A stretch of DNA of 12,511 nucleotides from Rhodobiaceae bacterium UBA7378 (GCA_002469805.1 DKNW01000107.1:1-12511); one strand, 5' to 3'. Positions 1 to 6,934 are shown, counted from the stretch's first letter. A program made the numbers and translations. The notes: generated by a model from the letters alone, not told the origin.

Positions 1-331
1 TAAACTTTTCCAGCGTCCGCATACCGCCATGCACAATTTGCGTATAGGCGAGGCTACCATGTTGTTTGATGCCCTCGGCCAAAAGCTTCATGCCATCGAG
101 ATGAGCGTCATCGACTGCACCCAGTTGCCCGTCAAACCCCTTGCCGGTGCGTTCGGCAAATGCCGCGCAGGTCATGGTCAGCCCAAATCCGCCTTTGGCG
201 CGCATGGTTAACCACTGATATTCGTCATCCGACAAGGTGCCATCTTCATGACTTTGCAGATTGGTAAGCGGGGCCAGCATGAAACGGTTTGGCATTTGCT
301 TACCGCTGATGAAAGTGAGATCGGAAGACAT
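1..331 (-). CDS. NADH:flavin oxidoreductase, Old Yellow Enzyme family (partial, 3' end beyond window)
   Basis: This is the first 110 residues of an FMN-dependent oxidoreductase of the Old Yellow Enzyme family. These cytoplasmic enzymes typically reduce activated C=C bonds (enones, nitro-alkenes, CoA-linked enoyl groups) using NAD(P)H. The N-terminal strand NRFMLAPLTN (about residues 15-24) is the usual OYE/FMN-barrel opening. AYTQIVHGGMR (about 95-105) matches the Q-x-x-HxGR-type motif that contacts FMN. The catalytic Tyr and second half of the barrel are outside the window. Two ATGs compete, at 335-337 and 329-331. A GAGG ribosome-binding sequence (complement of 340-343) lies only 2 nt before the first but 8 nt before the second, so I chose the second. 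The neighbouring tandem-ABM gene is on the same strand, 180 bases upstream, so an operon is uncertain. Family is confident; substrate is not. Confidence 0.88.
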   Translation of the reverse strand, partial: MSSDLTFISGKQMPNRFMLAPLTNLQSHEDGTLSDDEYQWLTMRAKGGFGLTMTCAAFAERTGKGFDGQLGAVDDAHLDGMKLLAEGIKQHGSLAYTQIVHGGMRTLEKF

Positions 332-375
332 ATTCATTTCCTCTTTATTTAAACCACGCCCCGCGCGGAGCACAT

Positions 376-391
376 TTAGGTGCAACCCTAA
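376..391. promoter_or_regulatory. candidate operator: TTAGG-N6-CCTAA inverted repeat
   Basis: In the 180-base gap before the flavin oxidoreductase gene there is an inverted repeat TTAGG tgcaac CCTAA, about 45-60 bases upstream of the chosen start. The related core CCTAAAT recurs in inverse orientation at 469-475. Position and symmetry would suit a regulator-binding site, but the arms are only 5 bases and no regulator gene is visible nearby. The rest of the gap shows no gene. This is an inference from symmetry alone. Confidence 0.25.
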
Positions 392-511
392 TGGTAAGCG
401 CGCGCCTGTTGCAAGTCTCGCACGAGGTGTACGAGAAAAAGGGGAAGAAAACTTAAATGTCCTTTGCCCCTAAATCGCGTCAGCCGAAACTTGCGTCAGT
501 TGGCGTTGGCT

Positions 512-1150
512 TCAACCAACAATTGTCGGGTTGTTCATTTTAAACTGAGCGACCATTTCAGAATTTGGGTTGGCCTCAATCTTGGAAACAAGCTCAGCGT
601 GATCGGCCTGCATTGACCCCATGCATTTGCCGTAAGCCACGTCGTCCGCAAAGCTCATATTATATGTGGTGCAACCGGCATAACGCCCACCAATAATCTG
701 GAACGCACGCACCATGCAGCCATGCGGCTCGTGCACGGCCTTGGCTTCGTGAAATGTCGCCAACATGTCAGACATTTTACCCGGCATTGGTTTCCAGACG
801 GTCGTCAGGATAGGCCCTTCGGAAAACTTAGCCTCAGTGTCGAAGCCAGGCAGAATGCTCGCAACGAAGGAATCAATGGGGTCAGCAAAAGCCGGCATAT
901 TGCCACCCATCTCCATAAGTTTTTTCCACATTGGGTGAGCGCGCATCTCAGCTGTCTTGGCACCGTGCTCTTCCCAGCCGCTGAACATCATCAGCGTCAT
1001 AATTTCAATGCTCGGCGTGCCATAAGAGGAAACCTTAACCGTCGCTGGCACGCCGCACGCACCAGCCAGTTCAAGATTTTTCAGAAGAAACGAATTAAAA
1101 TTGTCTAATTGCCCGGGAACAGGGCTAGCAATGTTTGCTTGGAATAACAT
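512..1150 (-). CDS. Tandem dimeric alpha/beta-barrel (ABM-like) protein, function unknown
   Basis: This 212-residue soluble protein has no signal peptide or membrane segment. It appears to contain two copies of a roughly 100-residue ferredoxin-like fold. The first half (residues 1-80) carries ASPVPGQLDNFNSFL and the second (about 113-200) carries KPMPGKMSDMLATFH at the equivalent place, each followed by a central beta-rich part and a closing helix (HPMWKKLME versus HAELVSKIE). This pattern is typical of antibiotic-biosynthesis-monooxygenase/NIPSNAP-like barrels, which usually dimerise; a tandem copy would form an internal dimer. No catalytic residues can be named. A reading from 1162 gives MEVVM at the N-terminus, but that ATG lies just before the GGAGGT sequence (complement of 1155-1160). 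The ATG at 1148-1150 follows it by 4 nt, so it is preferred. The gene is divergent from another ABM protein, suggesting shared control. Fold assignment is moderately sure; role is unknown. Confidence 0.8.
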   Translation of the reverse strand: MLFQANIASPVPGQLDNFNSFLLKNLELAGACGVPATVKVSSYGTPSIEIMTLMMFSGWEEHGAKTAEMRAHPMWKKLMEMGGNMPAFADPIDSFVASILPGFDTEAKFSEGPILTTVWKPMPGKMSDMLATFHEAKAVHEPHGCMVRAFQIIGGRYAGCTTYNMSFADDVAYGKCMGSMQADHAELVSKIEANPNSEMVAQFKMNNPTIVG

Positions 1151-1154
1151 AACA

Positions 1155-1160
1155 ACCTCC
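1155..1160 (-). promoter_or_regulatory. Ribosome-binding site deciding the start of the tandem-ABM gene
   Basis: The complement reads GGAGGT, 4 nt before the ATG at 1148-1150. It overlaps the alternative upstream ATG (1160-1162), which therefore cannot use it. This fixes the likely start. Confidence 0.7.
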
Positions 1161-1209
1161 ATTTAATTTATCACGCTACGGTGGCACAGCTCCCTATTTG
1201 TCAGACAGC

Positions 1210-1222
1210 CCAAAAATTTTGG
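1210..1222. promoter_or_regulatory. Palindrome in divergent intergenic region (candidate operator)
   Basis: CCAAAAATTTTGG has perfect 6-base arms around one central A. It lies in the 153-base gap between the divergent tandem-ABM and ABM genes. Two related copies of a GCG(C/T)AATTTTC motif follow at 1222-1233 and 1273-1284. A regulator acting on both divergent genes could bind here. Evidence is symmetry and position only, and AT-rich spacers yield such palindromes by chance. Confidence 0.25.
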
Positions 1223-1290
1223 CGCAATTTTCTTAAAGCGGCGACAGCGGCAAGAAGCAATGCTAGGTTTACGCGTAATTTTCATGTGAT

Positions 1291-1296
1291 GGAGGG
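1291..1296 (+). promoter_or_regulatory. Ribosome-binding site of the ABM gene
   Basis: GGAGGG lies 7 nt before the ATG at 1304 and decides against longer in-frame starts beginning at 1181. Confidence 0.65.
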
Positions 1297-1303
1297 AAGT
1301 AAA

Positions 1304-1597
1304 ATGTCAGTTATGGTTACGGTCGAATTCAAACTCAAACCAGATGCGGCAGAGGGTTTTTTGGAAGCTATGAAGTCAACACTGCCGGACACCCGGGCTT
1401 TTGAAGGGTGCCAGGAAGTGAAAACCTATTATGAGAGCGAGACGCAGTCATTGCTTCTCGTCGAACTTTGGGACAGTGCCGAGCATCAGCAGACTTATCT
1501 AGGCTGGCGGGTTGAAACTGGCATGATGGAAGCAATAGGTGATGCATTGGCTGGCGCGCCGGTTTTCCGAACCTTCGAGATCCGTGACGACATCTAG
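1304..1597 (+). CDS. ABM-domain protein (putative quinol monooxygenase-like)
   Basis: This 97-residue single-domain protein is of the antibiotic biosynthesis monooxygenase (ABM) type, related to YgiN-like quinol monooxygenases. Such small cytoplasmic dimers act on quinols or polyketide-like aromatics, or have no proven enzyme activity. The N-terminal strand MVTVEFKLKPDAAEGFLEAM, the middle GCQEVKTYYESE, the strand LLLVELWDSAEHQQTYLGWR and the closing APVFRTFEI follow the ABM beta-alpha-beta-beta-alpha-beta order at the normal length. The frame is open upstream, but GGAGGG at 1291-1296 is 7 nt before the ATG at 1304, which is therefore the start. The 3' end overlaps the following flavin hydroxylase by 14 bases if that gene begins at GTG 1584, so the two are probably translationally coupled. 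This suggests the ABM protein handles the hydroxylase's substrate or product. Confidence 0.85.
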   Translation: MSVMVTVEFKLKPDAAEGFLEAMKSTLPDTRAFEGCQEVKTYYESETQSLLLVELWDSAEHQQTYLGWRVETGMMEAIGDALAGAPVFRTFEIRDDI

Positions 1598-2792
1598 CAC
1601 CAGCCAAATTTCCGCTGCCAGTCCGCATGATATTATGATCGCTGGCGGTGGCATTGGCGGCGTGGCGGCGGCGTTATGTTTGGCACAGCGCGGGCACCGC
1701 GTACAGGTTTTCGAACGCGGGGCTACATTTGGCGAAGCCGGGGCCGGCATCCAGCTATCCCCCAATGCCAGCCGCGTGCTGCATGCACTTGGCCTTGAAG
1801 CCGCACTAAAGCCATTCGCGTTTCTGCCGGAAGCCGCCATTGTACGACGCTGGAACACTGGCGCGTGCATTGCGCGCACCCCACTCGGTGCGCAGGCGCA
1901 AGCGAAATACGGCGCGCCCTATTATCACATTCACCGCGGCGACCTTTTACGTGTTTTGGTGGATGTGGCGCGCAGTCACAAAACAATCACACTGCATGAA
2001 AATGCCAACGTCACTGCGTTCACTCAGAATCCAGAAGGCGTCTCCCTAGACGTTTCGGGCAAAACACATCACGGCGATGCGCTCATCGGCGCCGATGGTA
2101 TTCACTCAACAATCCGATCTAGCCTCTGGGGGGCTGATACCCCACGCTTCACAGGCAATGTCGCGTGGCGGGCCATGGTACCGACGGCCCAGTTGCCCGA
2201 CGGCCTCATCGCGCCGACGGCAACCGTGTGGTGGGGGCCGAGAAAACATTTCGTTCATTATTATGTGCGTGGCGGCACTTATGTGAACTGCGTATGCGTG
2301 GTTGAGCAAACTGGCTGGCAAACAGAGACATGGACCTCGCCCGGCACGCGTGCCGAATTGAAGGCTGCGTTTGCGGGCTGGCACAATGACATTCAAGCCC
2401 TGATCGATCATGCCGAAGACGACGCGCTTTTCAAATGGGCGTTACACGATCGCGCGCCTTACGCGCATTGGGGGCGAGACCGCGTCACCCTGTTAGGTGA
2501 CAGCTGCCACCCCATGCTTCCGTTTATGGCGCAAGGCGCAGCGATGGCGATAGAAGACGGTGCCGTATTGGCTACCTGCTTGTCGCGCGGCGCAAGTATT
2601 ACGCAAGCTTTGCAAGACTATGAGGTGCTTAGGTCATCGCGGACCGCTTACATACAAACCCGTGCGCGGCGCAATGCTGACATATTCCATATGACCGGTA
2701 TAAAGGCATGGATGCGCGACCGTTTCGCGCAACGCGCCGGCCAAAACGCCATGGATGCTATTTATAGCTATGACGCATTGACGGCGGAATGA
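1584..2792 (+). CDS. FAD-dependent aromatic monooxygenase (salicylate hydroxylase-like)
   Basis: This is a class A flavoprotein hydroxylase of 402 residues, which would hydroxylate an aromatic or similar ring with NAD(P)H and O2 in the cytoplasm. All three family signatures are visible. The Rossmann GGGIGG motif (residues 21-26) is followed by an acidic strand end VFERG at 42-46. The DG motif GADGIHSTIR is at 169-178. The GD motif LLGDSCHPM is at 303-311, followed by AQGAAMAIEDG. YYHIHRGDLLRVL (113-125) is the usual arginine-bearing FAD contact of salicylate, 3-hydroxybenzoate 6- and 6-hydroxynicotinate hydroxylases. Length is normal for that group. I chose GTG at 1584, overlapping the ABM stop. 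An ATG at 1539 lies deeper in the ABM gene, and a later ATG in front of IAGGG would leave almost no N-terminal lead. Substrate is not predictable; the coupled ABM gene suggests a phenolic or quinone product. It is convergent with the thiolase gene. Confidence 0.87.
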   Translation: MTTSSTSQISAASPHDIMIAGGGIGGVAAALCLAQRGHRVQVFERGATFGEAGAGIQLSPNASRVLHALGLEAALKPFAFLPEAAIVRRWNTGACIARTPLGAQAQAKYGAPYYHIHRGDLLRVLVDVARSHKTITLHENANVTAFTQNPEGVSLDVSGKTHHGDALIGADGIHSTIRSSLWGADTPRFTGNVAWRAMVPTAQLPDGLIAPTATVWWGPRKHFVHYYVRGGTYVNCVCVVEQTGWQTETWTSPGTRAELKAAFAGWHNDIQALIDHAEDDALFKWALHDRAPYAHWGRDRVTLLGDSCHPMLPFMAQGAAMAIEDGAVLATCLSRGASITQALQDYEVLRSSRTAYIQTRARRNADIFHMTGIKAWMRDRFAQRAGQNAMDAIYSYDALTAE

Positions 2793-2844
2793 CGAGGTTG
2801 CTTGACCGCGTCTGGTGATCTCTTTTCGTGAAAATGTTTGACGA

Positions 2845-4023
2845 TCAGGCGCGTTGCAGGCAAATCGCCGTTGCCTCACCACCGCCAATGCACAGCGCCG
2901 CGACGCCCTTTTTAGCATCGCGTTTTTCCATTTCGGCCAGAAGTGTCGCCATAATCCGCGCGCCACTGGCACCGATCGGATGACCGAGCACGCAAGCCCC
3001 GCCATTGACGTTCACTTTGTCATGGTCAAGGTTCAACTCTTTCATGGCAATCATCGGCACCACTGCAAAAGCTTCGTTTATCTCCCACAGATCAACTTCG
3101 TCGGACGACCAGCCCGCGCGTGTCAGCGCTTTTTCAATGGCCTTAACCGGCGCTGTCGTAAAGTAAGCTGGCGCATGGGCATGCGCGCCATGGGCAACAA
3201 TCTCAGCGAGCACATTATGGCCGCCAGCCTCTGCCTCTGACTTACGCATCAAAACCATTGCCGACGCGCCATCATTAATTGAACTGGCATTAGCCGCTGT
3301 AACCGTGCCGTCTTTTGTGAAGGCAGGGCGCAAGGCTGGCACCTTCTCGGCCTGCGCATTGGCCGGCCCTTCATCTTTATCAACAACGATGTCGCCTTTG
3401 CGGGTTGAAACTGTCACCGGCGCGATTTCACGGTCAAACTTGCCGGTTTCTTGAGCTTGCTGCGCACGCCGGATCGACTCGACTGCATACGCATCCTGCT
3501 GTTCGCGACTAAATTGATACTCGGCAGCAATCATATCGGCAAACACGCCCATGGCGCTGCCATCATATGCGTCCGTCAGCCCATCATGCATCATAGAGTC
3601 GACAACTGATTTATCCCCCATGCGCATGCCATTGCGTGCATCCGGCAAAAGGTAAGGCGCGCGCGTCATGTTTTCCATACCGCCCGCAACGATGATATCA
3701 GCTGAACCGGCCTTGATCGTATCATGCGCCATAATCGCTGCCTGCATGCCCGACCCGCACATTTTGTTGACGGTCACAGCTTCGGCTTCTTTTGGTAGAT
3801 CCGCGCCCAATGCTGCTTGGCGTGCGGGAGCTTGTCCCTGCCCCGCTGGTAGAACACAGCCCATCACAACCTGCTCTACAGTTTCTGGCGCCACCTTGGC
3901 TTCATCCATGGCCGCTTTAATGGCAACGGCCCCCAGATCAGGAGCAGCGACATCCGAAAACGCGCCTTTGAAAGCGCCCATTGGCGTGCGTGCGATGCCT
4001 GTGATTACGACGGTGTCTGTCAT
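2845..4023 (-). CDS. Thiolase (acetyl-CoA C-acetyltransferase family)
   Basis: This complete 392-residue thiolase catalyses either thiolytic cleavage of 3-oxoacyl-CoA or condensation of two acyl-CoAs, in the cytoplasm as a tetramer. The catalytic residues are all present: acyl-accepting Cys89 in VNKMCGSGMQAA, the INEAFA motif (315-320), His348 in LGHPIGASG, and Cys378 in LCIGGGEATA. The N-terminus VVITGIARTPMGAFKG and the length are standard. The ATG at 4021-4023 follows AGGGAG by about 10 nt. It resembles biosynthetic/acetoacetyl-CoA thiolases (AtoB/PhaA type), but beta-ketoadipyl-CoA or fatty-acid thiolases cannot be excluded by eye. No beta-oxidation or PHB genes adjoin it. It is convergent with the flavin hydroxylase and lies 110 bases beyond the small exported-protein gene on the same strand. 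Confidence 0.93.
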   Translation of the reverse strand: MTDTVVITGIARTPMGAFKGAFSDVAAPDLGAVAIKAAMDEAKVAPETVEQVVMGCVLPAGQGQAPARQAALGADLPKEAEAVTVNKMCGSGMQAAIMAHDTIKAGSADIIVAGGMENMTRAPYLLPDARNGMRMGDKSVVDSMMHDGLTDAYDGSAMGVFADMIAAEYQFSREQQDAYAVESIRRAQQAQETGKFDREIAPVTVSTRKGDIVVDKDEGPANAQAEKVPALRPAFTKDGTVTAANASSINDGASAMVLMRKSEAEAGGHNVLAEIVAHGAHAHAPAYFTTAPVKAIEKALTRAGWSSDEVDLWEINEAFAVVPMIAMKELNLDHDKVNVNGGACVLGHPIGASGARIMATLLAEMEKRDAKKGVAALCIGGGEATAICLQRA

Positions 4024-4133
4024 GTTTAAATAGCTCCCTTAGCCCTCACATCCTCAGGCCCTCAAGCCCGTGTAGAATTTTAATAGCTTATCAAAACCGG
4101 CCTGCCAACTCAGATTTTGCCGCTCTCCAGGTA

Positions 4134-4475
4134 TCAAAGACGCGCCCGCGCCTCGCAAAATACATTAAGCGGCGTTCGGGCCAATTTGCGCGGGGCTTTG
4201 AGTAGGTATTTTTTCGGCTCGCGGTTTCCCTCATAAATCACGAATGACAGCGTATCTATCGGCGTGTCGGATTTGCGCCATTTTGCCCGATCGAGGCGAC
4301 ACGCCACCTTATGCAACCGCCCCTTATGTGGGCTTTCCAACGGCACGGCGAAACTGACACCAACATCACCATCGGGTAGCAAATCGCGCGTGACATCCTT
4401 GACGCGAAGCTCAAACTCCTCAGCGCTGGCGGCTGTTACCATCAACGCAAAAATTATGTTCGCAAGTCGGGCCAC
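4134..4475 (-). CDS. Small exported protein of unknown function
   Basis: I do not recognise a family. With the chosen start this is 113 residues. A signal peptide is clear: a short positive N-terminus, a hydrophobic stretch IIFALMV, then TAASA|EE with predicted cleavage after Ala18. The mature part of about 95 residues is basic and mostly hydrophilic, with two cysteines (Cys59 and Cys107) that could form one disulfide in the periplasm. There is no lipobox. A longer form from GTG at 4484 is possible, but GGAG (in the complement) would then be only 1 nt away, whereas GTG at 4473-4475 has about 10 nt. It is divergent from the His-rich/TonB-receptor unit, so a link to metal uptake is conceivable but unproven. 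The thiolase lies 110 bases downstream, too far to assume an operon. Confidence 0.6.
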   Translation of the reverse strand: MARLANIIFALMVTAASAEEFELRVKDVTRDLLPDGDVGVSFAVPLESPHKGRLHKVACRLDRAKWRKSDTPIDTLSFVIYEGNREPKKYLLKAPRKLARTPLNVFCEARARL

Positions 4476-4592
4476 AACACTCACTCTCCAAGAAACGACA
4501 TCACTTTACAGCGAAATATATGCCCTAAATAAAGCCTTCAACGCACGCGCTTGTCCAGCCTCCATCGATCGCGAGAACCCGAAGAATCAGTA

Positions 4593-4621
4593 TTGTCTGT
4601 TTATCTTTTTTTAACTATGGT
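4593..4621 (+). promoter_or_regulatory. Candidate sigma70-type promoter of the His-rich/TonB-receptor unit
   Basis: TTGTCT (4593-4598) and TATGGT (4616-4621) are separated by 17 bases, an acceptable -35/-10 arrangement. The predicted transcript would begin around 4628, at or next to the ATG at 4630. That gene lacks any recognisable ribosome-binding site, so a leaderless transcript is possible. I searched the gap by eye for a Zur-like AT-rich palindrome and did not find a convincing one. Confidence 0.35.
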
Positions 4622-4629
4622 CGGGCCTG

Positions 4630-4923
4630 ATGAATAATGATTGGAAATTTGCCCATATCTTCATGGTGTTACTCATGCTTGCCGCTGGCGTGCATCAGTT
4701 TCACCATGCAGCACATGATCATGAGGCCGAGGAAGCCGAAGCGCATATTGCCGAAACATGTGTGCTGGCAACATTGGCCGATGCCGTCCATTGCGTTGCG
4801 CCTGCCGTCCTCATCGCGACGCCCATTATTGCGCCGTCGCATCCGAAAACTAGCCAAACCCACCGGTCTTTGCAGGCTTATAGCCGGTATGCACGAGGGC
4901 CACCCCATTTGCTTGTCATCTAA
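4630..4923 (+). CDS. Small histidine-rich membrane-associated protein, putative metal-linked partner of the TonB receptor
   Basis: This 97-residue protein has 11 histidines. Residues 8-21 form a hydrophobic segment (signal anchor or signal peptide). It is followed at once by a His cluster HQFHHAAHDHE (22-32), an acidic EAEEAEAH run, Cys44 and Cys55 in a second hydrophobic stretch (45-68), and a C-terminal YARGPPHL tail. A xRxPP tail on a small His/Cys protein is reminiscent of DUF2946-type proteins found beside copper or zinc receptors; this is a resemblance, not a family match. The stop is 28 bases before the TonB-dependent receptor, so the two are surely co-transcribed. The likely role is periplasmic binding or hand-over of Zn(II) or Cu. 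An overlapping +2 frame (4637-4936) is also open, but its protein lacks a coherent pattern. No ribosome-binding site precedes the ATG. Confidence 0.7.
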   Translation: MNNDWKFAHIFMVLLMLAAGVHQFHHAAHDHEAEEAEAHIAETCVLATLADAVHCVAPAVLIATPIIAPSHPKTSQTHRSLQAYSRYARGPPHLLVI

Positions 4924-4951
4924 AAATCAAATTTAAATTTAGGATAAGCAA

Positions 4952-6934
4952 ATGAAAATATATATGCGCGCGACCGGTCTTACGGTCGCCATGACCTTGT
5001 GCATGCCAATTGCAGCACAAGCTCAAACTGAAACTGCTGAAGTGGACGAAGTTATTGTTTTGAGCAGTCCAACGCTCAAAGCAGCTTCCGATATTATTTC
5101 AGTCACTCATATCATTGATGCAAATGCCATCACGGAAGACCCAACCCAGACTATTGGCGATCTGATCTCAGACTTGCCGGGTGTTGACAGCGCTTCGCAC
5201 GGCCCTGCGGTCGGGCGTCCAGTTATCCGTGGGCTGTCGGGTTATCGTGTCGGAACATTGGAAAACGGCCTTGGTATCGCGGATGTTTCATCCACTGCCA
5301 ATGACCATGCCAATGCGCTCAATCTTTTCGAACAACAGCGTGTTGAAGTTCTGAAGGGTCCGAGTGCACTGCGTTACGGCCCTTACGCGAATACAGGCGT
5401 CGTAAATAGCTTCAATCGGCATTTTGACGCCGACGCGCAAGCCGAAACACAACTAATTGTCGGCGGTAATACCGTTTCAGATCAAACGCTTTCTTCTGTG
5501 TTTGCCCGTCGCGTTTATGACGATATCTCACTGGCATTTTCTGCCTTCGATCAGGAAAGTACGGAAATCCGTGTACCAACGCATGCAGAAAGTGCGTTTG
5601 AGCTGACCGAAGAAGGTGAAGACATTATCGACGTCAGTCAGGATGTGGCAAATACGTCAACCGCGTCAGATGGTATTACGGTATCTGCACGAATGGGCGC
5701 GCCTGGTTCACAACTCACCATTGTGGGTAGCTCGGTTGACCTATCATACGGTATTCCCGGCCACGCGCATGGTGGTGGCTCGGCTATCACCATCGGCATG
5801 CAGCGGGACACCGTACGCGCCGTCTTCAAACAAGATCTGACTGGTGCTTTCGAACGTCTGGAAGCGCATGCGCATCAGACTAATTTCGAGCAGATCGAGT
5901 ATGACAATGGTTCACCTGAGACCATTTATGGTCGCGACGTGGATGAGCTAAAACTCGATTTTTTCAATGCGCCTGTTAATGGCTGGAGCGGCATTATCGG
6001 CGTGTCTTGGAAAACTGGTGATTTGTCAACTTCCGGTGAAGAGGCGTTTCTGCCAAGCACTGACGATGATGAAATTGCGGCCTATATTGTCCAATCGCGC
6101 GAAACAGGCGAGTGGATCACTGAGTTCGCACTTCGGCTTGATGATGTCTCGGTGGAAAGTCCCACCCAGAAAAAAACTTATGACCTCGTTAACCTGTCTG
6201 GAGGTGCTGGTTATCGTCTTGATGAGAATTCATTACTTGGCGCATCTGTCTCGCTGACCGAACGGGCACCGAGTGCAACGGAGCTGTTTTCCGATGGCGT
6301 GCATGCAGCCGTTAGTCGGTATGAGCGTGGTAGCACTAACTTGGAAACGGAAGAATCTGTTGCCAGCGAAGTGTACTATCGTCGGTCGTTCGGCGCCGCT
6401 GACATTCAGGTCTCGGCGTTCCAGAACGATTATGACAACTTCATTTATCTGAAGGGCGACGGTACACAGCTTGAGAGCACAGATGTTTTTGACTACAAGC
6501 AAGCCGATGCCGAAGTTTATGGGTTTGAAGTATCTGCCGCCACTGAGGGCAGCATCGACATGGCCGACTGGTCAGCTCGGTTTTCATACGCAAACCTGAC
6601 AGGCGAATTGACAGACGGTACGCCGTTGCGCTCCACTCCACCTGAAAAATACGGCGTTCATGGTGAACTTACGCGCGGCGACATGTCCCTAGGACTAGAT
6701 GTCGTGCATGCAGACGACCAAACCGACACACCGTCGGATCAGTTTGCAACGGATGGTTACACCGAAGTTAATGCTGATTTAACTTGGTCACCAGCCATGC
6801 TGACAGGCGTTCGTGTTTCGGTCGCCGTCGACAATTTGCTGGATGAGGAAATTCGACGTCATGCCAGTGCGTTGAAGGATCTTGCACCTGAAGCTGGGCG
6901 TAACTTCCGGCTTATTACCACTTTAAATTTCTAG
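4952..6934 (+). CDS. TonB-dependent outer-membrane receptor, ZnuD-like (putative zinc uptake)
   Basis: This complete 660-residue outer-membrane receptor would import a metal or metal complex with energy from TonB-ExbBD. It has a signal peptide ending AAQAQA (about residue 25) and a TonB box DEVIVLSSP (32-40). The plug domain (about 45-155) contains RPVIRGLSGYRVGTLENG (89-106), DVSSTANDHA (111-120) and RVEVLKGPSALRYG (130-143). A 22-strand barrel with a terminal aromatic, TTLNF, completes it. The RGLxGxRVxxLENGxxxxDVS plug pattern and the YGIPGHAHGGG loop (266-276) are typical of ZnuD-type zinc receptors and relatives. The His-rich loop is shorter than in many of them. Translation starts at the ATG 7 nt after AGGA. 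The preceding His-rich gene, 28 bases upstream, supports a metal role. Zinc is the best guess; copper or another ligand remains possible. A strong terminator-like hairpin follows. Confidence 0.9.
   Translation: MKIYMRATGLTVAMTLCMPIAAQAQTETAEVDEVIVLSSPTLKAASDIISVTHIIDANAITEDPTQTIGDLISDLPGVDSASHGPAVGRPVIRGLSGYRVGTLENGLGIADVSSTANDHANALNLFEQQRVEVLKGPSALRYGPYANTGVVNSFNRHFDADAQAETQLIVGGNTVSDQTLSSVFARRVYDDISLAFSAFDQESTEIRVPTHAESAFELTEEGEDIIDVSQDVANTSTASDGITVSARMGAPGSQLTIVGSSVDLSYGIPGHAHGGGSAITIGMQRDTVRAVFKQDLTGAFERLEAHAHQTNFEQIEYDNGSPETIYGRDVDELKLDFFNAPVNGWSGIIGVSWKTGDLSTSGEEAFLPSTDDDEIAAYIVQSRETGEWITEFALRLDDVSVESPTQKKTYDLVNLSGGAGYRLDENSLLGASVSLTERAPSATELFSDGVHAAVSRYERGSTNLETEESVASEVYYRRSFGAADIQVSAFQNDYDNFIYLKGDGTQLESTDVFDYKQADAEVYGFEVSAATEGSIDMADWSARFSYANLTGELTDGTPLRSTPPEKYGVHGELTRGDMSLGLDVVHADDQTDTPSDQFATDGYTEVNADLTWSPAMLTGVRVSVAVDNLLDEEIRRHASALKDLAPEAGRNFRLITTLNF

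Noticed and set aside
29..473. Short plus-strand open frames over the left end
   Set aside because: They are antisense to, or upstream of, a clear Old Yellow Enzyme coding sequence and show no protein pattern.
505..520. GTTGG-CTTCAA-CCAAC hairpin at the end of the tandem-ABM gene as a terminator
   Set aside because: Only a 5-bp stem, overlapping the stop codon, and without a T-run.
722..1108. Plus-strand open frame antisense to the tandem-ABM gene
   Set aside because: No ribosome-binding site or recognisable pattern; explained as the shadow of a gene with a strong ribosome-binding site on the other strand.
2793..2844. Terminator between the convergent hydroxylase and thiolase genes
   Set aside because: Only a tiny TTTTC-GT-GAAAA fold is present, with a 2-base loop; not a credible terminator.
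4485..4629. Zur or Fur box upstream of the His-rich/receptor unit
   Set aside because: Looked for an AT-rich palindrome of the expected form and found none by eye; zinc control is therefore not claimed from sequence.
4637..4936. Open +2 frame overlapping the His-rich protein gene, 99 codons
   Set aside because: Its product is an incoherent mix of Pro, Cys and Arg with no domain pattern, while the other frame gives a hydrophobic segment, an ordered His cluster and an operon-like position.
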